This document shows, piece by piece, positions 8,275 to 17,940 of a stretch of DNA of 64,000 bases (positions are counted from its first letter, which is position 1; each line of letters starts with the position of its first letter). Source of the DNA: Pseudomonas furukawaii. GTDB taxonomy: Bacteria; Pseudomonadota; Gammaproteobacteria; Pseudomonadales; Pseudomonadaceae. The stretch is taken from assembly GCF_002355475.1 (NCBI RefSeq), contig NZ_AP014862.1, positions 2,108,001 to 2,172,000 of the forward strand, given 5' to 3'. The notes under the pieces were generated by a model. It was not told the DNA's origin, searched no databases, and was given only the letters and a program-made list of their open reading frames with translations. The translations under genes and the position numbers were made by a program.

Positions 8275-8838
8275 CTACTCGTCCCGACCCTCGAGCATGG
8301 TGCGGCGCAGCATCACGTAGACCGCGCCGGTGCCGCCGTGCCTGGGCTGGCAGGAGGTGAAGCCCAGTACTTGCGGGTGCTGACGCAGCCAGGTGTTCAC
8401 GTGGCTCTTGATCAGGGGGCGCTTGCCGTCCAGGCGGGCGGCCTTGCCGTGGGTGACACGCACGCAGCGCACCTCGAAACGGGTGGCCTCGGCAATGAAG
8501 TCCCAGAGGGTCTCCCGGGCTTTTTCGACGGTCATGCCATGCAGGTCGAGGCTGCCGTCGAAGCCGATCTGGCCCTGCTTGAGCTTGCGCATCTGGCTTT
8601 CCTGGACACCGTCCCGGGCCCAGTGAAGTTCGTCCTCGGCGCCCACGTCGATGACGAACTGGTCGGACAGTCCGTCCACCTTCGTTTCGGTCTGGGCCAC
8701 CGTGGCGTTCTGCCGGAGGCTGCTGAGCTGTTTCAGGTCGGTCTTCGGCTTGCCGGTATCCGCGCGGTCGTGGCGGATCCGCTTCACGCCGCGCATCTGC
8801 TCGGCGAACAGGGAAAAGTCGTCGTCGTTGTCGTGCAT
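8275..8838 (-). CDS. Smr-domain protein (SmrA/YdaL-like)
   Basis: A 187-residue protein with a charged N-terminal half and a C-terminal Smr domain showing LDLHGMTVEKA (about 97-107), VTHGKAARLDGK and the end motif GGTGAVYVML. The stand-alone Smr domain is a nuclease-type fold linked to nicking or RNA cleavage in related proteins; the exact substrate of the YdaL/SmrA group is unsettled. Its neighbours are folE and a small membrane protein, as in P. aeruginosa. Confidence 0.88.
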   Translation of the reverse strand: MHDNDDDFSLFAEQMRGVKRIRHDRADTGKPKTDLKQLSSLRQNATVAQTETKVDGLSDQFVIDVGAEDELHWARDGVQESQMRKLKQGQIGFDGSLDLHGMTVEKARETLWDFIAEATRFEVRCVRVTHGKAARLDGKRPLIKSHVNTWLRQHPQVLGFTSCQPRHGGTGAVYVMLRRTMLEGRDE

Positions 8839-8886
8839 GGGGCCTCCGCGAGGGGCGACGATTCTACCCGAAGCCAGATACCGGGG

Positions 8887-9207
8887 TCAGTTGCGTTTCT
8901 TCATCAGGTGAGGGGACATGCTCAGATCGTTGCGACGCAGGGCGCGCCGACGGCTGAATCGCCAGGCGAGGATGCCGACCCAGAGAAACAGCAAGCCGAA
9001 GAGCAGCAGGACGATGGCGGCACCGGTGCTGTCATTGAGGGCGCCGAGGGCCGGGGGGCGGCCGAGCAGGGTGGCGGCGCCCGCCATGGCCAGCAGTACG
9101 CCGAAGCCCGCGATCAGCGCGGCCAGGGCCGCCGCGAATCGCCAGCGCCAACTGCCTCGGCGCCTGGGGCGCAATCGGCGGGGATCGAAATCATTGGATA
9201 ACTTCAT
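8887..9207 (-). CDS. Small two-helix membrane protein, unknown function
   Basis: A 106-residue protein. A very basic N-terminus (RRLRPRRRGSWRWR) is followed by two hydrophobic segments at about 24-48 and 62-84, then a basic tail RRRALRRN. This pattern puts both ends in the cytoplasm. AGAGGA precedes the ATG. No family is recognised; it may be co-transcribed with the Smr gene 48 bp downstream. Confidence 0.65.
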   Translation of the reverse strand: MKLSNDFDPRRLRPRRRGSWRWRFAAALAALIAGFGVLLAMAGAATLLGRPPALGALNDSTGAAIVLLLFGLLFLWVGILAWRFSRRRALRRNDLSMSPHLMKKRN

Positions 9208-9301
9208 CCGGACGTCCTCTTGCTTGATCGGGGTATGACCGGCGCCTGCTGGCGGTGGTTCCGGCCATCCCCATCGGATGTCGCGGCTTTCGTCGGCGCG
9301 A

Positions 9302-9898
9302 CTAGAAGAGCGCCTTGGCCTGGGGGACCACGCTGGCGAAGTTGTCGGCCAGGGCGATCACTTCGACGCGGTGCATTTCATCGGCGCTGATGACGCCGCC
9401 ATCCAGGGTGGGCAGGTCGCGGGTCGCGCAAGCCGCGCTCACCAGCGTGCAGCGATAACCATAGTCTTTGGCGGCGCGTACGGTGGTGCTGATGCTGGAG
9501 TGGGTCATGAAGCCGCAGACGATCAGGTCCAGGTGGCCGATAGCCTGCAGGCGGTCGTGCAGGTCGGTGCCGGCGAAGGCGTTGGGCAGGCGTTTCTCCA
9601 CCAGGATCTCGCCGGGCAGCGGGGCGGCTTCGGGCAGGTGCTGGCCGCGGTCGCCACGGGGGTCGAAGATGCCGCCGGGAACGCCCAGGTGCTTCACGTG
9701 GACGATGGGGCGACCCATGGTGCGGGCTGCGGCGAGCAGGCTGGCGATTTCCGCCAGGGCTTCGTCCAGGCCGGGCAGGGCGAGGACGCCGCTGCGGTAC
9801 TCTTCCTGGGCGTCGATGATCACCAGGGTGGCATTGTTCAGGCTGGCCGGTGGATAGCCGCGACCGCTGAGCTGGAACATGGATTTCGGGGAGGACAT
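9302..9898 (-). CDS. Isochorismatase-fold cysteine hydrolase family protein
   Basis: A 198-residue isochorismatase-like protein. Asp29 (IIDAQEEY) and Lys102 (EKRLPNAF) of the catalytic triad are present, and the cis-peptide segment GFMTHSS follows. The position normally taken by the nucleophilic Cys holds Ser135, although Cys128 lies nearby. The protein may therefore be a non-standard member, as in EntB-type isochorismatases that lack the Cys, or inactive. The ATG at 9898 has GGAG upstream and is preferred over a start nine codons earlier. Divergent from prmB. Confidence 0.82.
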   Translation of the reverse strand: MSSPKSMFQLSGRGYPPASLNNATLVIIDAQEEYRSGVLALPGLDEALAEIASLLAAARTMGRPIVHVKHLGVPGGIFDPRGDRGQHLPEAAPLPGEILVEKRLPNAFAGTDLHDRLQAIGHLDLIVCGFMTHSSISTTVRAAKDYGYRCTLVSAACATRDLPTLDGGVISADEMHRVEVIALADNFASVVPQAKALF

Positions 9899-10112
9899 GC
9901 GAATCTCCAGGTACGACTTGGCCACTATTGTCCGCCCTGCGAAGGAATAAGTGAACCATGGACGGCTGCCGAGTTGCCGCTATTCGCCCGCAACCCACCG
10001 CGCCGGGGCGATCTTGCGTCCCCGTCACGGCGGGTTCCGCGAGTCTGGGAGCGGGCTGCCCCCGTTGTGTGTCGGTGCTAGAATCTCCGGCCCGCTTTCC
10101 GAGGTAACCGCC

Positions 10113-11027
10113 GTGTCCGAATCCCGCCTCCGCACCCTGCGCGACCATATCCGTTGGGCCGTCAGCCGTTTCCATGCCGAGAACCTGTTCTTCGGCCACG
10201 GCACCGACAACGCCTGGGATGAGGCCCGCCAGCTGGTGCTGGGTGCCCTCCACCTGCCCTACGAGATTGCCGACAGCTACCTGGATTGCCGGCTGGAGGA
10301 CGACGAAGCGGCGCATCTGCGTGAGCTGCTGCGTCGACGCATCGAGGAGCGTGTGCCGGTGGCCTACCTGCTGGGCGAGGCCTGGTTCTGCGGCCTGCCC
10401 TTCGTGGTGGACGAGCGCGTGCTGGTGCCGCGCTCGCCCATCGCCGAACTGATCCAGCAACAGTTCTCGCCCTGGCTGCCCCAGGACCCGGCGCGCATCC
10501 TCGACCTGTGTACCGGCTCGGGTTGCATCGGCATCGCCTGCGCCCATGCGTTCCCCACGGCCGAGGTGGTGCTGGGCGATCTGTCCTTCGAGGCGCTGGA
10601 GGTGGCGAATCTGAACATCGAGCGCCACGGCCTGGAAGAGCGTGTCTACACCGTCCAGGGCGATGGCTTCGATGGCCTGTCGGGGCAGCGTTTCGACCTG
10701 ATAGTGTCCAATCCACCCTATGTGGATGCCGAGGACTTCGCCGACATGCCGGCGGAGTACCAGCATGAACCTGAACTCGGGCTGGCCTGTGGCGACGATG
10801 GCCTGGACCTGGTCCGGCGGATGCTGGCCGAAGCGGCCGATCACCTGACCGAGAAGGGGCTGCTGATTGTCGAGGTGGGCAACAGCCAGGTCCATGTGGA
10901 GGCGCTCTATCCGGAGGTGGACTTCCTCTGGCTGGACTTCGAGCACGGCGGCCACGGCGTGTTCATGCTCAGCGCCAAGCAGTGCAGGGAGCATCAGGCG
11001 TTGTTCCGCTCGCGGGTTCCTGCCTGA
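10113..11027 (+). CDS. prmB: 50S ribosomal protein L3 N5-glutamine methyltransferase
   Basis: A class I SAM-dependent methyltransferase of 304 residues that modifies a glutamine of ribosomal protein L3. The SAM motif I is [14 protein letters not shown], and the catalytic SNPPYVD binds the glutamine amide; [26 protein letters not shown] is the PrmB/HemK linker region. The start is GTG 10113 with GAGG eight bases before it. Located, as in P. aeruginosa, shortly before aroC. Confidence 0.93.
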   Translation: MSESRLRTLRDHIRWAVSRFHAENLFFGHGTDNAWDEARQLVLGALHLPYEIADSYLDCRLEDDEAAHLRELLRRRIEERVPVAYLLGEAWFCGLPFVVDERVLVPRSPIAELIQQQFSPWLPQDPARILDLCTGSGCIGIACAHAFPTAEVVLGDLSFEALEVANLNIERHGLEERVYTVQGDGFDGLSGQRFDLIVSNPPYVDAEDFADMPAEYQHEPELGLACGDDGLDLVRRMLAEAADHLTEKGLLIVEVGNSQVHVEALYPEVDFLWLDFEHGGHGVFMLSAKQCREHQALFRSRVPA

Positions 11028-11037
11028 CCCTTCGGGC

Positions 11038-11820
11038 TCAGTGGGTGGTGATCCAGATCAGCAAGCCCGCCTGGAATACGGCGAAGACCACCAGGCAGGC
11101 GATGGTGAAGCGCAGGCTGCTGTCATCCCGCTTGTAGGCGGCGATCCGCTCTTCCAGCTTGCGGATCTCCACCTCCTGCCGCGCCAGGTTCTGGTCGGCC
11201 TGTTCCAGCATGGCCGCGGCGTCCTTGAGGCTCACCAACTGCACCTTTTCCCGGTGCCAGTCCCCATGGAGTTCGCTGACCCGGCCGGCGCCGTAACGGC
11301 CCTTGAGCTGCAGGTTGTCCAGGTAGGTGATCTCGAAGCCCTGGGCCTTGAGCGCATGGTCGCGACGCAGGCGCGCCTCGTTGTCCATGGCGTCCCTGGT
11401 GGGCAGGGCGCCCCCTTCGACCTGGTAGTGGGCCCAGCGCTGCCTGGCCCAGGCGATGCCCTGGCCCAGCAGGAAGCGCCCCAGCCCGCGGTTCGCCGGC
11501 TCCAGCTGCAGCCCGCCATCCGGTCCGAAGCGCACTTCCTTGCTACGGTGGTCGGCCCAGACCTCCAGCAGATTCTGTTCCCTGCGTACCTTTTGGCCCG
11601 GCAGGCCGATGGAAAGGCGCAGCAGGCTCTGCTCCTTGCTGTGGCGCTCCACCCGTCCCAGCTCGACGAAGCGCAGCGGGCGCGCGCCGGTGTGGCGGTC
11701 GATGGGCAGGGGCGCGAGGCGCAGCAGCTCGAAATGCTCGGGCGCCAGCTCGGTCCAGGGATGGGGCTGGGGCGCGGCGTCCTGCTCGACGCTCGGCCGT
11801 TCGGCTGGGCTTTCAGACAT
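11038..11820 (-). CDS. Conserved protein with coiled coil and C-terminal membrane anchor
   Basis: A 260-residue protein of unknown function. An acidic and proline-rich N-terminus leads into a soluble domain; residues about 195-230 form a heptad-like coiled coil (DQNLARQEVEIRKLEERIAA), and the last 20 residues form one hydrophobic helix ending at the C-terminus. This suggests a tail-anchored cytoplasmic protein. It is convergent with prmB (10-bp gap), and a homologue lies in the same place in P. aeruginosa as I recall. Confidence 0.7.
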   Translation of the reverse strand: MSESPAERPSVEQDAAPQPHPWTELAPEHFELLRLAPLPIDRHTGARPLRFVELGRVERHSKEQSLLRLSIGLPGQKVRREQNLLEVWADHRSKEVRFGPDGGLQLEPANRGLGRFLLGQGIAWARQRWAHYQVEGGALPTRDAMDNEARLRRDHALKAQGFEITYLDNLQLKGRYGAGRVSELHGDWHREKVQLVSLKDAAAMLEQADQNLARQEVEIRKLEERIAAYKRDDSSLRFTIACLVVFAVFQAGLLIWITTH

Positions 11821-11852
11821 CGATGAGTACCTTGTGGGGCCTGTCTAAGCCC

Positions 11853-12833
11853 TTATCGGTCGATTTCCGCATTTCTGGAGTCCGTCAGGTTGCGGATGAA
11901 GGCCAGGATGCGCTCGCCCAGTTCACGAGCCAGGGGTAGATGCGGATTGGCGTAGGACGCCAGTTGCTGCCGCCTGTCCTGGGGCACGATGCGCAGTACA
12001 TGGTTCATGCCCGGGATGATCGCCAGCTCGGCATGGGGGCTCGCGGCCTTGAGTCGCTCGGCATCGGCTACCGCGACCTGGATGTCGTGGCTGCCCTGGA
12101 GCACCAGGATGGGGAGGCTCAACCGGCCATAGACCTGGGCCGGGTCCTGGCGGAACAGTGAGATCAGGTAGGGCTGGACGCTCGGGCGGAACAGCAGCTC
12201 CAGCGCCTTGGGCACGTCGTCCACCGGCCGGCCCGCCTTGAGGCTGGCGAGGATGCGTTCGCTTTCGGCCAGCAAGGGAGGCGGCAGGCGGTCCTGCAGT
12301 TGCTCGCGGAGCAGTTCGTCGATGGGTCTCGCGCTGCCCGCGATGCTCACCAGGGCGTCGGCGCCTGCGGGTTGCGCGGCCAGGCCGGCGATGAGGGAGC
12401 CCTCGCTATGGCCAATCAGGATCAGCTGGGAGAAGCGCGGGTCCTGTTTCAGGCGGCGACCCCAGGCCGCGGCATCCGCAGCGTAGCCCTCGAGGCTCAG
12501 GTGGCGCTCGTCAGGGCCGGCCGCATGGCTGGCGGCGATGCCGCGCTTGTCGTAGCGCACGCTGGCGATGCCATTGCGTGCCAGCAGCTCGGCGAGCTTC
12601 CTGAGGCTGTCGTTGCGCCCGGCCATGGGGTTGTTGCCGTCGCGGTCGGTGGGGCCGGAACCGGCGATGATCAGTGCCACCGGTACCGCTTCCCCGGTCT
12701 TGGGACGCAGCAGGGTGCCCTGGAGCAGGCCGGTACCGGTGTCCAGTTCTATCGGGCGTTGCAGAACCGCCTGGGGGGCGGCCATGGCCTGGCCGGCCAG
12801 TGCGAGAAAGACGAGCAGGAGTGCGCGGAGCAT
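11853..12833 (-). CDS. Secreted alpha/beta hydrolase
   Basis: The protein has 326 residues. A signal peptide, MLRALLLVFLALAGQAMA, precedes an alpha/beta-hydrolase domain. The nucleophile elbow is GHSEGS; acid and base candidates are Asp in LQGSHDIQV and His in IPGMNHVL. AGSGPTDRDGNNP is the likely oxyanion region and is typical of the YbbA/esterase-like DUF group. It should act in the periplasm on an ester or similar substrate. The frame runs further upstream, but the signal peptide fixes the ATG at 12833. Divergent from aroC. Confidence 0.85.
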   Translation of the reverse strand: MLRALLLVFLALAGQAMAAPQAVLQRPIELDTGTGLLQGTLLRPKTGEAVPVALIIAGSGPTDRDGNNPMAGRNDSLRKLAELLARNGIASVRYDKRGIAASHAAGPDERHLSLEGYAADAAAWGRRLKQDPRFSQLILIGHSEGSLIAGLAAQPAGADALVSIAGSARPIDELLREQLQDRLPPPLLAESERILASLKAGRPVDDVPKALELLFRPSVQPYLISLFRQDPAQVYGRLSLPILVLQGSHDIQVAVADAERLKAASPHAELAIIPGMNHVLRIVPQDRRQQLASYANPHLPLARELGERILAFIRNLTDSRNAEIDR

Positions 12834-12966
12834 GCAGGGGAACCATTCCTTGGGGAGGAGGTTGGACAGGCCATCCGCCCCGTGGTTCTGAGGGGTGAAC
12901 TGGGGCAGGGCCACGGGTATACTCCTCGGCCTTCGAATCGAGGTCCATTTCTGCGGAGCACTGTGC

Positions 12967-14058
12967 ATGTCCGGCAATACCTACGGCAAGCTGTTCACCG
13001 TCACCACCGCTGGCGAAAGCCATGGTCCGGCGCTGGTCGCCATCGTCGACGGCTGCCCGCCGGGGCTGGAGATTTCCCTGGAGGACCTGCAGCGAGACCT
13101 CGATCGCCGCAAACCGGGTACCAGCCGCCACACCACCCAGCGCCAGGAAGCGGATGAGGTCGAGATCCTCTCCGGCGTCTTCGAGGGGCGCACCACCGGT
13201 TGCTCCATCGGCCTGCTGATCCGCAACACCGACCAGAAGTCCAAGGACTACTCGGCCATCAAGGACCTGTTCCGCCCGGCCCATGCCGACTACAGCTACC
13301 ACCACAAGTACGGAATCCGCGACTACCGTGGCGGTGGCCGTTCGTCCGCCCGGGAAACCGCCATGCGCGTGGCCGCCGGGGCCATCGCCAAGAAGTTCCT
13401 GGCGACCCAGGGCATCAGCGTACGCGGCTACATGAGTCAGCTCGGTCCCATCGAGATCCCCTTCAAGACCTGGGACTCGGTGGAGCAGAACGCCTTCTTC
13501 AGCCCGGACCCGGACAAGGTGCCGGAGCTGGAGGCCTACATGGACCAGCTGCGTCGTGACCAGGACTCGGTGGGCGCGAAGATCACCGTGGTCGCCGAAG
13601 GCGTGCCGCCGGGCCTGGGCGAGCCCATCTTCGATCGCCTGGACGCCGAGCTGGCCCACGCGCTGATGAGCATTAACGCGGTGAAGGGGGTGGAGATCGG
13701 CGCGGGCTTCGACAGTGTCGCCCAGCGCGGTACCGAGCACCGTGACGAGATGACCCCGGAAGGCTTCCTCAGCAACAATGCCGGCGGCATCCTCGGCGGT
13801 ATCTCCTCCGGCCAGCCGATCGTCGCCAACCTGGCCCTCAAGCCCACCTCCAGCATCACCACCCCCGGTCGCTCCATCGATGTGGACGGCAACCCGGTGG
13901 AGGTGATCACCAAGGGGCGTCATGACCCCTGCGTAGGCATCCGCGCCACCCCCATCGCCGAAGCCATGATGGCCATCGTGCTGATGGACCACCTGCTGCG
14001 TCATCGTGCCCAGAACGCCGGCGTACAGGTGGCGACCCCGGTGCTCCGGCAGCTGTGA
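12967..14058 (+). CDS. aroC: Chorismate synthase
   Basis: Last common step of aromatic amino acid synthesis: EPSP to chorismate, using reduced FMN. The 363-residue length is typical. Signatures are [18 protein letters not shown] near the N-terminus, [18 protein letters not shown] FMN-binding Arg residues ([12 protein letters not shown]), and [17 protein letters not shown] near the C-terminus. The stop overlaps the GTG start of the MFS gene by four bases, so the two are coupled. Confidence 0.98.
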   Translation: MSGNTYGKLFTVTTAGESHGPALVAIVDGCPPGLEISLEDLQRDLDRRKPGTSRHTTQRQEADEVEILSGVFEGRTTGCSIGLLIRNTDQKSKDYSAIKDLFRPAHADYSYHHKYGIRDYRGGGRSSARETAMRVAAGAIAKKFLATQGISVRGYMSQLGPIEIPFKTWDSVEQNAFFSPDPDKVPELEAYMDQLRRDQDSVGAKITVVAEGVPPGLGEPIFDRLDAELAHALMSINAVKGVEIGAGFDSVAQRGTEHRDEMTPEGFLSNNAGGILGGISSGQPIVANLALKPTSSITTPGRSIDVDGNPVEVITKGRHDPCVGIRATPIAEAMMAIVLMDHLLRHRAQNAGVQVATPVLRQL

Positions 14059-15215
14059 CGGGCGGCGCGAACGCGCTGCCCTACTGGCGGCTGTCCAGCT
14101 TCTACCTCTTCTACTTTTCCCTGCTGGGCGCCACGGCGCCCTTTCTGGGTCTCTACTTCGCGCACCTCGGATTCTCCAGCGCCCGCATCGGCGAGCTGCT
14201 GGCCATTCCCATGCTGATGCGCTGCGTGGCGCCGAATCTCTGGGGCTGGCTGGGGGATCGCAGCGGACGGCGGCTGGAGATCGTGCGCCTGGGGGCCTTC
14301 TGCACCCTGGTGACCTTTTCCCTGATCTTCGTCAGCCACAGCTACGCCTGGCTGGCGCTGATCATGGCCCTGCACGCCTTCTTCTGGCACGCGGTGCTGC
14401 CCCAGTTCGAGGTGATCACCCTGGCCCACCTGCGTGACCAGGCGGCGCGCTACAGCCAGGTGAGGCTCTGGGGCTCCATCGGCTTCATCCTCACGGTGAT
14501 CGGCCTCGGCAAGCTGTTCGAGCTGTTCAGCCTGGACAGCTACCCCTGGGCGCTGGTGCTGATCATGGGCGGCATCGTCCTCAGCAGCTTCTGGGTCCCC
14601 AACGCCGCGCCGCAGTCGCGCGCGGGCCAGGGCGGGGAGGGCGGTTTCCTCGCCCAGCTGCGCCAGCCCGGCGTGCTGGCCTTCTACGGCTGTGTCGGAC
14701 TGATGCAGCTGTCCCACGGGCCCTACTACAGCTTCCAGACCATCTACCTGGAGAGCCTCGGCTATTCCCGCAGCCTGATCGGCCAGCTCTGGGCCCTGGG
14801 CGTGGTGGCCGAGGTGCTGCTGTTCCTCGTCATGGCCAGTATCCTCGCGCGCTTCCCGGTGCGGACGGTGCTGCTGGCCAGCTTCCTGGTCGCCGCGCTG
14901 CGCTGGCTGCTGCTGGGCAGCTTCGCCGACCAGTTGCCGGTGCTGCTGTTCGCGCAAGTGCTGCATGCCTTCACCTTCGGCAGCTTTCACGCAGCCGCCA
15001 TCCATTTCGTGCAACGTCGGTTCGGGGCCGGCCAGCAGGGCCAGGGCCAGGCGCTCTACGCCGCCTTGGCCGGCATCGGCGGCGCCCTTGGCGCGCTCTA
15101 CTCAGGCTACACCTGGAGCAGCCTGGGGCCGCTCTGGACCTACGTCATCGCCAGTCTCGCGGCCACCGCCGCAGCCGTTATCATTGCCATCCGATTGCAG
15201 GAGGAGCGGGCATGA
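14055..15215 (+). CDS. MFS transporter, HcaT/LacY-like
   Basis: A 386-residue, about 12-helix major facilitator. The loop [11 protein letters not shown] after helix 2 is the MFS motif, and the layout ([21 protein letters not shown] at the N-terminus) matches the MFS_1_like/3-phenylpropionate transporter group. The substrate is unknown. The GTG start overlaps the aroC stop, and its own stop overlaps the mtnB start (ATGA), suggesting a single transcription unit from aroC into the methionine-salvage genes. Confidence 0.88.
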   Translation: MTGGANALPYWRLSSFYLFYFSLLGATAPFLGLYFAHLGFSSARIGELLAIPMLMRCVAPNLWGWLGDRSGRRLEIVRLGAFCTLVTFSLIFVSHSYAWLALIMALHAFFWHAVLPQFEVITLAHLRDQAARYSQVRLWGSIGFILTVIGLGKLFELFSLDSYPWALVLIMGGIVLSSFWVPNAAPQSRAGQGGEGGFLAQLRQPGVLAFYGCVGLMQLSHGPYYSFQTIYLESLGYSRSLIGQLWALGVVAEVLLFLVMASILARFPVRTVLLASFLVAALRWLLLGSFADQLPVLLFAQVLHAFTFGSFHAAAIHFVQRRFGAGQQGQGQALYAALAGIGGALGALYSGYTWSSLGPLWTYVIASLAATAAAVIIAIRLQEERA

Positions 15216-15826
15216 ATCGCCAACAACTCGCCCAGGACATCATCGACGCCGGACGCTTCCTCTATGGGCGCGGCTGGTCCCCGGCCACCAGCAGCAACTA
15301 TTCCACCCGGCTCGCCGCCGACCAGGCGCTGCTCACCGTGTCCGGCAAGCACAAGGGCCAACTGGGTCCGGACGACGTGCTGGCCACCGACCTGGACGGC
15401 AACAGCCTCGAGCCCGGCAAGAAGCCTTCGGCGGAAACCCTGCTGCACACCCAGCTCTACCGCTGGAAGCCGGAGATTGGCGCGGTGCTGCATACCCACT
15501 CGGTGAATGCCACCGTGCTGTCGCGACTGACGCTGGCCGACTCCCTGGTGTTCGCCGATTACGAGCTGCAGAAAGCCTTCAGCGGCATCAGCACCCACGA
15601 GTCCCAGGTGCTGGTGCCGATCTTCGACAACGACCAGGACATCGCCCGCCTGGCAGCCCGGGTGCAGCCCTGGCTGGACGAGCATCCCGATTGCGTGGGT
15701 TACCTGATCCGCGGCCACGGTCTCTATACTTGGGGGCCGCGCATGAGCGACGCCCTGCGCCAGGTCGAAGCCTTCGAGTTCCTCTTCGAGTGCGAGCTGA
15801 AGACCCTGGCCATCACCCGGCGCTGA
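15212..15826 (+). CDS. mtnB: Methylthioribulose-1-phosphate dehydratase
   Basis: Class II aldolase-fold enzyme of the methionine salvage pathway, converting methylthioribulose-1-P to a diketo intermediate. The 204-residue sequence has zinc-binding His94 and His96 (LHTHSVNATVLSR) and a third His in RGHGLYTWG. It starts in the stop codon of the MFS gene. It is followed by mtnD and mtnC, so three consecutive enzymes of the pathway are encoded together; mtnA and mtnP are not in the window. Confidence 0.95.
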   Translation: MNRQQLAQDIIDAGRFLYGRGWSPATSSNYSTRLAADQALLTVSGKHKGQLGPDDVLATDLDGNSLEPGKKPSAETLLHTQLYRWKPEIGAVLHTHSVNATVLSRLTLADSLVFADYELQKAFSGISTHESQVLVPIFDNDQDIARLAARVQPWLDEHPDCVGYLIRGHGLYTWGPRMSDALRQVEAFEFLFECELKTLAITRR

Positions 15827-15864
15827 CGCTGCCTTCCCGAGAAGGCGCCTGACTGAACGCGGTG

Positions 15865-15895
15865 CCGTCCGACCCGCCCAAGTGCCGGGCGGACG
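15865..15895 (+). other. Possible hairpin between mtnB and mtnD
   Basis: GTCCGACCCG (15867-15876) can pair with CGGGCGGAC (15886-15894) with one bulge. There is no T run, so it is more likely an RNA-processing or stability element than a terminator. Low confidence. Confidence 0.3.
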
Positions 15896-15914
15896 CCCCA
15901 AAAGGAGCAAACCC

Positions 15915-16460
15915 ATGAGCAGCCTGACCGTCTACCACGAATCCAGCCCCGACCTGCCGAGCAAGGTGCTGACCCATGTGGAGGACATCGCCTCCACCCT
16001 CGCCGAGGTCGGCGTGCGCTTCGAGCGCTGGGAGGCCTCGGCGCCCATCGCGCCCGGTGCCAGCCAGGATGAGGTGATCGCCGCCTACCGTCCCCAGATC
16101 GACCGCCTGATGCAGGAGCAGGGCTACGTCACCGTCGACGTGGTCAGCCTGAACAGCGATCACCCGCAGAAGGCCGAACTGCGGGCCAAGTTCCTCGACG
16201 AGCATCGCCACGGCGAAGATGAGGTGCGTTTCTTCGTCGCCGGCCGCGGGCTGTTCACCCTGCATATCGACGAGCAGGTCTACGCCGTGCTCTGCGAGAA
16301 GAATGACCTGATCTCCGTGCCCGCCGGCACCCGCCACTGGTTCGACATGGGCGAGCACCCGCACTTCGTGGCGATCCGCCTGTTCAACAACCCGGAAGGC
16401 TGGGTCGCCCAGTTCACCGGCGACGCCATCGCCAAGCGCTTCCCGCAGCTGGAAGACTGA
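15915..16460 (+). CDS. mtnD: Acireductone dioxygenase
   Basis: Cupin enzyme that oxidises the acireductone of methionine salvage, giving the keto acid precursor of methionine with Fe2+ or an off-pathway product with Ni2+. The protein has 181 residues. The metal ligands lie in EHRHGEDEVRFFV (two His and a Glu), with the third His in PAGTRHWFDMG. AAGGAG before ATG 15915 fixes the start; the open frame upstream is not used. Confidence 0.95.
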   Translation: MSSLTVYHESSPDLPSKVLTHVEDIASTLAEVGVRFERWEASAPIAPGASQDEVIAAYRPQIDRLMQEQGYVTVDVVSLNSDHPQKAELRAKFLDEHRHGEDEVRFFVAGRGLFTLHIDEQVYAVLCEKNDLISVPAGTRHWFDMGEHPHFVAIRLFNNPEGWVAQFTGDAIAKRFPQLED

Positions 16461-16471
16461 CCCCGGCTGCT

Positions 16472-16530
16472 GCAGGAGCGAGCGTGCTCGCGAACCGTAC
16501 CCGCGAATTCGCCAGCAAGCGGGCTCCTGC
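16472..16530. repeat. REP-like inverted repeat in the mtn operon
   Basis: Arms GCAGGAGCGAGCGTGCTC and the reverse complement of the right arm (ending GGGCTCCTGC) are near-identical over 23 bases, with a short spacer. The GCAGGAGC...GCGAA pattern resembles Pseudomonas REP elements arranged as a head-to-head pair. It lies between mtnD and mtnC and may affect transcript stability. Confidence 0.75.
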
Positions 16531-16562
16531 GACGGCAGTACCCGATTTATCTGGAGTTCCCC

Positions 16563-17246
16563 ATGCCCATCAAAGCCATCCTCACCGACATCGAAGGCAC
16601 CACCAGCGCGGTGAGCTTCGTCTTCGACGTCCTCTTCCCCTTCGCCGCCCGTCATCTGCCCGAGTTCGTCCTGGCCCGTGCCGACGAACCGGAGGTGGCC
16701 ACCCAGCTGGATGCGGTGCGGCGGGACAGTGGCGAGCCCGACGCCAGCGTCCAGCGGGTGGTGGAGATCCTCCTCGGCTGGATCGCTGAAGACCGCAAGG
16801 CCACGCCGCTCAAGGCGTTGCAGGGCATGGTCTGGGAGCAGGGCTACCAGGCCGGACAACTCAAGGGGCACGTCTACCCGGACGCGGTGGAAGCCCTGCG
16901 CCGCTGGAAGCAGGAAGGGTACGACCTCTACGTCTACTCCTCCGGCTCCATCCAGGCGCAGAAGCTGATCTTCGGCTGTTCCGAGGCCGGCGACCTGTCG
17001 CCGCTGTTCTCCGGCTACTTCGACACCACTTCCGGGCCCAAGCGCGAGGCGGATTCCTACCGCCGCATCGCCAGCGCCATCGGCCGACCCGGGGAGGAGA
17101 TCCTCTTCCTCTCCGATGTGGTGCAGGAGCTGGATGCGGCCCGCGAGGCCGGCCTGCAAACCGTTGGCCTGGCCCGGGAGGGCGGGGTGCTCGACGGCCA
17201 CGAGACCGTCGCCAGCTTTGCGGTGATCGACCTGGCGCGCTTCTGA
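16563..17246 (+). CDS. mtnC: 2,3-diketo-5-methylthiopentyl-1-phosphate enolase-phosphatase
   Basis: HAD-superfamily bifunctional enolase-phosphatase of methionine salvage, 227 residues. The nucleophile motif is [15 protein letters not shown], motif II is YVYSSGS, and motif III includes GPKREADSY and [13 protein letters not shown]. It acts between MtnB and MtnD and completes the three-enzyme block. A REP pair separates it from mtnD. Confidence 0.95.
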   Translation: MPIKAILTDIEGTTSAVSFVFDVLFPFAARHLPEFVLARADEPEVATQLDAVRRDSGEPDASVQRVVEILLGWIAEDRKATPLKALQGMVWEQGYQAGQLKGHVYPDAVEALRRWKQEGYDLYVYSSGSIQAQKLIFGCSEAGDLSPLFSGYFDTTSGPKREADSYRRIASAIGRPGEEILFLSDVVQELDAAREAGLQTVGLAREGGVLDGHETVASFAVIDLARF

Positions 17247-17316
17247 GTCACCCGGCGGAAGGCGGGGCGGAGCCGATCTATCCTTGAGGTGACTGCATCC
17301 ACCCGGGAGCGTCCCC

Positions 17317-17934
17317 ATGGGTCCCCGCCGCTGTGTTGTCGTTACCTGGCTCCGACCGGGGGCGTTCAGGGTTTACGGCGCCTGTTTCCTCGTCCTGCTG
17401 TTGACGGCGATGCTGGCCATGCCGGCGGTGGCCGACCAGCGGTCCGCCTGGCAGGCCCTGCGTGAGGGCAAGGCGTTCCTCCTGCTGCGCCATACCACCG
17501 CTCCGGGTGTCGGCGATCCCGAAGGTTTTCGTCTGGGGGATTGCAGCACCCAGCGCAACCTTGACGAGAAGGGCCGTCGGGAGGCGCGGCGTTGGGGCCG
17601 ACTGCTCAAGGGGCGCGACGTGGAGCAGCCCCGGCTCTACAGCAGCAACTGGTGCCGCGCCCAGGACACCGCCCAGGAAATGGGCTTGGGCGCGGTGGAA
17701 ACCCTGTCCGCGCTGGACTCGTTCTTCAGCGATCCGGACAGCCAGGCGGCCCAGACCGTCGAGTTGCGCAAGGCCATCGAGAAGGTGCCGAAGGACCGTC
17801 CGGTGGTGATGGTCAGCCACCAGGTGAACATCAAGGCGCTGACCGGATTCTCGCCCAGGAGCGGGGAGGGGATGATCATCGCGCTGCCCCTGGACGACCC
17901 GCCGAAGGTGCTGGCGCGCATCGCCCAACCCTGA
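17317..17934 (+). CDS. Secreted histidine phosphatase family protein
   Basis: A 205-residue protein with an N-terminal hydrophobic export segment (about 20-40, ending AMPAVA). The phosphatase core follows: LLLRHTTAPG with the catalytic His in an RH motif, SSNWCRAQDTA with the second Arg, and VMVSHQVNI with the second catalytic His. These features fit a small periplasmic branch-2-like histidine phosphatase. The substrate is unknown. It is convergent with ogt, with a 6-bp gap. Confidence 0.82.
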   Translation: MGPRRCVVVTWLRPGAFRVYGACFLVLLLTAMLAMPAVADQRSAWQALREGKAFLLLRHTTAPGVGDPEGFRLGDCSTQRNLDEKGRREARRWGRLLKGRDVEQPRLYSSNWCRAQDTAQEMGLGAVETLSALDSFFSDPDSQAAQTVELRKAIEKVPKDRPVVMVSHQVNIKALTGFSPRSGEGMIIALPLDDPPKVLARIAQP

Positions 17935-17940
17935 CGCCTT

